From positions 62,001 to 126,000 of the forward strand of contig NZ_SSMX01000030.1 of the NCBI RefSeq assembly GCF_004799515.1: a DNA stretch of 64,000 bases. The letters are read 5' to 3'. Source of the stretch: Phenylobacterium sp. (GTDB taxonomy: Bacteria > Pseudomonadota > Alphaproteobacteria > Caulobacterales > Caulobacteraceae). Below are positions 59,481-64,000 of the stretch, in pieces. The notes beneath the pieces are model-generated. The model did not search any database and was not told where the DNA came from. It saw only the letters and a list, made by a program, of their open reading frames with translations. Numbering within the stretch: position 1 is the first letter of the stretch; every line of letters begins with the position of its first letter. Made by a program: the position numbers and the translations under genes.

Positions 59481-60239
59481 ATGAAGCGTTTTCAAGGGAC
59501 GGTTGTGGCCCTGGCGATGGCCTTGGGCGTAGCCGCGGTCGGCGGCGCGGCGCTCGCCCAGCCGCCGAAGTTCGACATCCACTCGCCCACCGACCCGTCG
59601 CGCGGCGATGCCCTCAACAACCCGGTCTACAAGGGCCCCGAGGTGCTGAAGTTCATCGGCCTCAAGAAAGGTGACCGGATCGCCGACATCTTCGGCGGCC
59701 GTTTCACCACCGCCTTCGCCGCGACCGTGGGGCCGAAGGGCCGCGTCTACGCCGTGGCGCCGGAGGAGGCGGTCAAGATCCACCCGGAGCTGCGCGAGAT
59801 GATCACCGCGCGCGCCAAGGACCCGGCCTACGCCAACGTCGAGACCACGACGCCCGCCATCGACGCCATGGTCCTGCCCGACAAGCTGGACGCGGTGTTC
59901 ATCCGCCAGAACTACCACGACCTGCACGTGCGCTTCATGGGCCCGGCCGACGTGCCGGCCTTCAACAGGAAGGTCTTCGCCGCGCTCAAGCCCGGCGGCG
60001 TCTACGTGATCCTGGACCACGTGGCCCTGCCCGGCGGCGAGGTGGCCGCCGTGGCCAACCGCCTGCACCGCATCGATCCCGCCGTGGTCAAGGCCGAGGT
60101 CGAGGCCGCGGGCTTCAAGTTCGACGGCGAGAGCAAGGTCCTGGCGAACCCGGCGGATGCGCACGACAAGATGGTGCTGGAGACCACCATCCTCGGCCAG
60201 ACCGACCAGTTCCTCTACCGGTTCCGCAAGCCGAAGTAG
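59481..60239 (+). CDS. Exported class I SAM-dependent methyltransferase-like protein
   Basis: 252 residues with a signal peptide (ALAMALGVAAVGGAALAQ) followed by a Rossmann-type methyltransferase domain: GDRIADIFGG in the glycine-rich motif I position, VYAVAPEE motif II, LDAVFIRQNYHDL and LKPGGVYVILDHVALPGG (post-motif). It belongs to a group of predicted periplasmic methyltransferases (COG4798-like). SAM is not expected outside the cytoplasm, so real activity is doubtful. Lies 63 bp after the 814-residue secreted protein gene. Confidence 0.82.
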   Translation: MKRFQGTVVALAMALGVAAVGGAALAQPPKFDIHSPTDPSRGDALNNPVYKGPEVLKFIGLKKGDRIADIFGGRFTTAFAATVGPKGRVYAVAPEEAVKIHPELREMITARAKDPAYANVETTTPAIDAMVLPDKLDAVFIRQNYHDLHVRFMGPADVPAFNRKVFAALKPGGVYVILDHVALPGGEVAAVANRLHRIDPAVVKAEVEAAGFKFDGESKVLANPADAHDKMVLETTILGQTDQFLYRFRKPK

Positions 60240-60247
60240 GGCGGCCA

Positions 60248-60526
60248 CTAGGCCGGGGCGCGGCCGAAGCGCTGGGCGTTGCGGGCCCTGGCGCGCGCCG
60301 CCTCGACCGCGCGGTCGCGGGGCGGCGCCTGGGTCTCCAGCGACGAGAGCAGTCGCTTGCCGGCCTCGAACACCTCATCGATGGCGGCCTCGAAGGCGGC
60401 GGTGTTGGCCTTCGACGGCGCATTGAAGCCCGAGAGCTTGCGCACGAATTGGAGCGAGGCGGCGCGGACTTCCTCGTCGGTGGCCGGCGGCTCGAAGTTG
60501 AACAGCGTCTTGATGTTGCGGCACAT
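60248..60526 (-). CDS. DUF2277 family protein
   Basis: 92 residues, starting MCRNIKTLFNFEPPATDEEVRAASLQFVRKLSG, a near-exact match to the DUF2277 signature (CRNIKTLFNFEPPAT). A helical, basic small cytoplasmic protein of unknown function. Monocistronic. Confidence 0.93.
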   Translation of the reverse strand: MCRNIKTLFNFEPPATDEEVRAASLQFVRKLSGFNAPSKANTAAFEAAIDEVFEAGKRLLSSLETQAPPRDRAVEAARARARNAQRFGRAPA

Positions 60527-60693
60527 GCCAAACCTCCGTGCGAGCGCGGGACGGCGGCAGGATAGGTCAAGAACGCGATGCGCGGGAGCCCGCAGCCCCT
60601 ATTGGCCGAAGTCTCCGGGGTTCGGCGGACCCTGCGCCCCGCGTCGGAGCTTGGCCATAGATGGGGGCCGCAAAGACCCGCTAAGCTGCGCCC

Positions 60694-61416
60694 ATGGAAA
60701 TCCACAAGCCCAAGGCCGCGCACAGTTGGCGCGAGTTCGCCACCGAGATCGGCACCATCGTCATCGGCGTGCTGATCGCACTCGCCGCCGAGCAGGCTGT
60801 CGAGGCGATCCATGAGCACCACGTCGCCGAGGAAGCTCGCCGCAACGTCCGCGCCGAGGCGGCGCTGGACGTCGGGTTTGTCCAGGGGCGGCTGGCGGCG
60901 AACGCGTGCGTCGATCAGCGGATCGAGGACCTGCAAGGTCTGCTGGCCCGGGCCGGCGACGGCGCGCCGCAGCCGCGGATCGGCTGGGTCGGCCACCCGC
61001 CGACCACGCCGATGTTCACCACCCGCTGGGCTTCAGCCACCGCCAGCGGCCGCAACAGCCTGTTCTCCGCCGACGAGCAGGACCGGTACGGCAACCTCTA
61101 CGGCCTGTTCGCCCGCTTCGACGAGCACCAGTCGCGCGAACAGGCGGCGTGGGCGCGCCTGCGGATCCTGGAGACCTGGCCAGGGCCGCTCGGCCCAGCC
61201 CTGCGTCTGGAGTTGGCCAAGGCGCTGCAGGAGGCGCGCTACGAGGCCTGGGACCTGCGGTTCGGCGGCTCGGTGGTCCTGCAGCAGGCGAAGGCGCTGG
61301 GAATCATGTCGGCGGAAGACCCGAGCGACCCGAGTCTGGCGGCAATCTGCCTGCCCTTGTCGACCCCCCGCGCCGAGGCCCTGGCCCGGCTGAAGCGGCC
61401 GATGGGTGAACCCTAG
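60694..61416 (+). CDS. Membrane-anchored protein of unknown function
   Basis: 240 residues. N-terminus MEIHKPKAAHSWREFATEIGTIVIGVLIALAAEQAVE has a cytoplasmic basic part and a single hydrophobic helix; the rest is charged and helical (periplasmic). This opening is frequent in hypothetical proteins of Caulobacteraceae and sphingomonads. Function unknown. Confidence 0.7.
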   Translation: MEIHKPKAAHSWREFATEIGTIVIGVLIALAAEQAVEAIHEHHVAEEARRNVRAEAALDVGFVQGRLAANACVDQRIEDLQGLLARAGDGAPQPRIGWVGHPPTTPMFTTRWASATASGRNSLFSADEQDRYGNLYGLFARFDEHQSREQAAWARLRILETWPGPLGPALRLELAKALQEARYEAWDLRFGGSVVLQQAKALGIMSAEDPSDPSLAAICLPLSTPRAEALARLKRPMGEP

Positions 61417-61465
61417 GGCGGGCGTTCGGGCGCCGCCGCCGGGGCCAGGGCCTTGTCCGGTGACG

Positions 61466-62593
61466 TCAGGGCGCGGCGTCGCCGGCCTTCTGAGCGATCG
61501 GGCGGGCGTAGCGAACCAGGGAGAGCAGGAACTTGCCCGGCTCCTCCGACTCCGGTTCGTGCGCCGAGTGCTCGAACCACACGAAGGTCTTCTGCGGCGC
61601 CGTCACCCGCCTGAACCAGTCGTGGGCGACGTCGGAGTTGACCGTGCGGTCGTGGCGGCCCTCCAGCAGGATCAGCGGGACCTTCAGCTGCGTCCCGCCG
61701 CTCAGGTCCGTGCCGAGGAGCTCGGCCAGCAGATATTGCTCGGAAAAGCCGTTGCCGTCGAAGACGTGCGCCGCCTCGGCGTCGGTGTAGTCCGGCGACA
61801 GCCGCGTCGCGTGGCTCTCGTCCTCCTGGTCGTGGCGATAGGCCATGACGCCGCCGAAATAGTCGCCCCACTTGTGGGCGACCATGATGTCCTTGAGCTC
61901 CGGCGGCCGGCCCGGCTTCGGATAGGGGGCGATGGCCTGCAGCTCGCGCACCGCCTGGCCGTTGTGCTGGGCGCGCGCCTGGGCCATCGAATAGACCCAG
62001 CCGCGCCGTTCGCTCTCCGGCGCGTTGGTGACCTGGCCGGTGGCGATATAGGCATAGAGCCATTCCGGGCGCCGCCTGGCCAGCTCCAGCCCCAGGTAGC
62101 TGCCCCAGGAATGGCCCCAGACGAAGATCTTGCGCTTGCCGAGGTCCTTGCGCAGCCAGGCCGCGATCTCCTCGGTGTCCTGCAGCATGCGCTCGCGGGT
62201 CATGGTCGGCGCGACCGCCTTGGGGTCGTTGATCAGATAGGTCTTGCCGGCGCCCCGCTGGTCCCATTCGACGACGGTGAAGTACTCCTCCCAGCCGCGG
62301 GCGTACCACCAGTTCAAGGGGGTCTCGACGTAGCCTGGACCGCCGTGCAGGACCAGCAGGACCGGGTTGCGGCGGTCGTCGCCGCGGATGGTCACCCACT
62401 GATCGATGCCGCCGATCCGCACGGCCTCGGCCCGGTCGATCCCGTTGGGGGTCACGATCCGCCGCAGGCCGCGCACGATCTCCGTGGCCTCGGCGCGGCT
62501 GGTCGGCTTGGGCGGCGGGTTCGCAGGCGCATCGGCGGCCTGGGCCGCGCCGGCGAGGCCAAAGGTCAGGGCGGCGAAGGCGAGGGCTCTCAT
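61466..62593 (-). CDS. Alpha/beta hydrolase, prolyl iminopeptidase-like, exported
   Basis: 375 residues with signal peptide (ending AAQAAD). Alpha/beta hydrolase landmarks: oxyanion-region LHGGPGYVETPLNWW, nucleophile GHSWGSYLGLELA (Ser in GxSxG), a charge-relay Asp in LEGRHDRTV and a C-terminal His in FEHSAHEP. The HGGPG and lid layout match the proline-iminopeptidase (S33) group. Substrate unknown. Confidence 0.9.
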   Translation of the reverse strand: MRALAFAALTFGLAGAAQAADAPANPPPKPTSRAEATEIVRGLRRIVTPNGIDRAEAVRIGGIDQWVTIRGDDRRNPVLLVLHGGPGYVETPLNWWYARGWEEYFTVVEWDQRGAGKTYLINDPKAVAPTMTRERMLQDTEEIAAWLRKDLGKRKIFVWGHSWGSYLGLELARRRPEWLYAYIATGQVTNAPESERRGWVYSMAQARAQHNGQAVRELQAIAPYPKPGRPPELKDIMVAHKWGDYFGGVMAYRHDQEDESHATRLSPDYTDAEAAHVFDGNGFSEQYLLAELLGTDLSGGTQLKVPLILLEGRHDRTVNSDVAHDWFRRVTAPQKTFVWFEHSAHEPESEEPGKFLLSLVRYARPIAQKAGDAAP

Positions 62594-62741
62594 GGCTCCA
62601 GCTCCAACTCCCGACGACGGCGACGGTTTCTAGAACGCCGCGGCGGTCCCGTCTTCGCCTGAGCCGAAACCGCGATGACACCGGAGGCCGGCCTGTCGCA
62701 CTTGCGTCATCCGCGCCCTTCCGCCATATCCCCGCGCGGAG

Positions 62742-62824
62742 ATCGGCGGCGGGCGGACGCTTCGCCAACCTGGTCAGGGCCGGAAGGCAGCAGCCACAAC
62801 GAATTCCGTTCCGGGTCGCCGTTC
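62742..62824 (+). ncRNA. ffs: Signal recognition particle RNA (4.5S), small bacterial type
   Basis: The conserved apical core CCTGGTCAGG-GCC-GGAA-GGC-AGCAGCC lies at 62769-62794, including the GGAA tetraloop and the asymmetric AGCA/CAG loop that binds Ffh. The flanking CGGCG (62744-62748) and CGCCG (62817-62821) pair at the base of the helix. Ends are estimated from pairing. It lies about 85 bp before dnaX, a common placement in bacteria. Confidence 0.9.
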
Positions 62825-62908
62825 GGTCTCCACTCTCTCCCTATTTTCCTGTGAGCGTTCGAGAGCGCGCGGGCTTTCCGCTTTGCGGCGGGTGCGGCGT
62901 CCTCTTAC

Positions 62909-64000
62909 ATGAGACCCATGGCCGACGAGGATCGCAGCCTTCCCGACGACGGGGCGCTTGAGGACGGGCCGCCCGCCATCGACATGTTCGGCGGCGCCCC
63001 CGCGGCGCCGGCCGCCGACGCCTCGGCCGCCTATACCGTCATCGCGCGCAAGTACCGGCCCCGCACCTTCGACGACCTCTATGGCCAGGAGGCCATGGTC
63101 CGGACGCTGAAGAACGCCTTCGCCACCGGCCGCATCGCGCACGCCTTCATGCTCACCGGCGTCCGCGGAGTGGGCAAGACCACCACCGCGCGCCTGCTGG
63201 CCCGGGCGCTGAACTACGAGAGCGACACCATCCACGCGCCGACGCTGGACCTCTCGGTGGAGGGCATCCACTGCAAGTCGATCATCGAGGGGCGGCACAT
63301 GGACGTGCTGGAACTCGACGCCGCCAGCCGCACCAAGGTCGACGAGATGCGCGAGCTGCTGGACGGGGTGCGCTACGCGCCCACCTCGGCGCGCTACAAG
63401 GTCTACATCATCGACGAAGTGCACATGCTCTCGACCCAGTCGTTCAACGCCCTGTTGAAGACGCTGGAAGAGCCGCCGCCGCACGCCAAGTTCATCTTCG
63501 CCACCACCGAGATCCGCAAGGTGCCGGTGACCATCCTGTCGCGCACCCAGCGCTTCGACCTGCGCCGCGTCGAGCCGGAGGTGATCGTCAAGAACCTGGA
63601 GATGATCTCCGAAGCCGAGGGCGCGCGCGTCGAGGCCGACGGGCTGATGCTGATCGCCCGCGCCGCCGAGGGCAGCGTGCGCGACGCCCAGTCGATGCTG
63701 GACCAGGCCATCGTCCAGGCCGAGGCCGGCCAGACGGTGACCGCGGCCACCATCCGCGACATGCTGGGCCTGGCCGACCGCGCCCAGACGATCTCCCTGT
63801 TCGAACAGGTGATGAAGGGTGAGGCCGGGCCAGCCATCGAGACCTTCCGCACCCTCTATGGCTATGGCGCCAATCCCGACCAGGTGATGCTGGACCTGCT
63901 CGACCACTGCCACGGCGCCGCGGTGGCCAAGGCAGTCGGTCCTCAAGCGCTGATAATGCCGAAGGAGCAGGCGCAGCGCCTGGCGGCGGTGGGCGCGGCG
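62909..64000 (+). CDS. dnaX: DNA polymerase III gamma/tau subunit, N-terminal part (3' end outside window)
   Basis: Open from ATG 62909 to the window end (364 codons). Clamp-loader AAA+ features: YRPRTFDDLYGQEAMV, Walker A GVRGVGKTTTARLLARAL, Walker B IIDEVHMLS, sensor 1 ATTEIRKVPVTILSR and sensor 2 GSVRDAQSMLDQA. The zinc-finger region has only one of the four cysteines known from E. coli (HCKSIIEGRH), a variation common in alphaproteobacteria. An alternative ATG is at 62918. It loads the beta clamp onto DNA. Confidence 0.95.
   Translation, partial: MRPMADEDRSLPDDGALEDGPPAIDMFGGAPAAPAADASAAYTVIARKYRPRTFDDLYGQEAMVRTLKNAFATGRIAHAFMLTGVRGVGKTTTARLLARALNYESDTIHAPTLDLSVEGIHCKSIIEGRHMDVLELDAASRTKVDEMRELLDGVRYAPTSARYKVYIIDEVHMLSTQSFNALLKTLEEPPPHAKFIFATTEIRKVPVTILSRTQRFDLRRVEPEVIVKNLEMISEAEGARVEADGLMLIARAAEGSVRDAQSMLDQAIVQAEAGQTVTAATIRDMLGLADRAQTISLFEQVMKGEAGPAIETFRTLYGYGANPDQVMLDLLDHCHGAAVAKAVGPQALIMPKEQAQRLAAVGAA

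Overview
The window is chromosomal DNA of a high-GC alphaproteobacterium, most likely a member of Caulobacteraceae such as Phenylobacterium or Caulobacter. The evidence is uniformly GC-rich coding, a hisS-hisZ-hisG operon, TonB-dependent receptors, an OmpA-like porin, a Flp pilin (pilA) with CtrA-type TTAA-N7-TTAA-like sites, a GTTC-N7-GTTC LexA site, a PEPxxWA-CTERM protein, and a 4.5S RNA gene followed by dnaX. No phage, plasmid, IS, CRISPR or tRNA gene was recognised. Both ends are cut: the window starts inside pgi and stops inside dnaX.

Layout. 1-1.4 kb: end of pgi and a small 2OG-Fe oxygenase. 1.4-5.2 kb: a histidine-rich leader peptide and hairpin ahead of hisS, hisZ and hisG, whose starts overlap the preceding stops. 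5.5-7.7 kb: a secreted M13 peptidase. 7.8-11.6 kb: a minus-strand copper-type operon (DUF2946, TonB receptor, YcnI, PCuAC). 12.2-16.6 kb: an OmpA-like porin with 34 consecutive prolines, then putA. 16.6-17.7 kb: two glyoxalase-fold (VOC) proteins, one fused to a LuxR-type HTH. 18.1-23.0 kb: nrdA and nrdB, separated by an outer-membrane protein gene and a GST gene, each preceded by a pair of NrdR-like boxes with 31-bp spacing.

23-34 kb is mixed: a YjzC-like small protein, a GIY-YIG nuclease under a LexA-type box, a small lipoprotein, a CPBP protease, a flavin reductase-like protein, a run of very small membrane proteins leading into a soluble HWE histidine kinase, YccF, a GH20 hexosaminidase, a PHP-domain hydrolase, a GGDEF-EAL protein and a dicarboxylate symporter. 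34.5-43 kb: AMP nucleosidase, a second TonB receptor, a tyrosine phosphatase, a class V aminotransferase, a PEP-CTERM protein and an MFS transporter. 42.9-45.1 kb: two TadE/G-like pseudopilins divergent from pilA and cpaA.

45-64 kb: leucyl aminopeptidase with an NlpC/P60 hydrolase, a TetR/FAD-monooxygenase pair, a membrane cytochrome c, kdsB-pheA, NADH pyrophosphatase, a YghU-type GST, a cellulose-synthase-like glycosyltransferase, a secreted 814-residue protein of unknown function, a signal-peptide-bearing methyltransferase, DUF2277, an anchored unknown, an alpha/beta hydrolase, SRP RNA and dnaX.

The points most worth a second look are the histidine attenuator, the micro-protein/HWE kinase operon, the SOS-type box before the GIY-YIG gene, the duplicated NrdR signatures, and a perfect palindrome before the PEP-CTERM gene. 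All functional calls come from reading the sequence; no database search was run.
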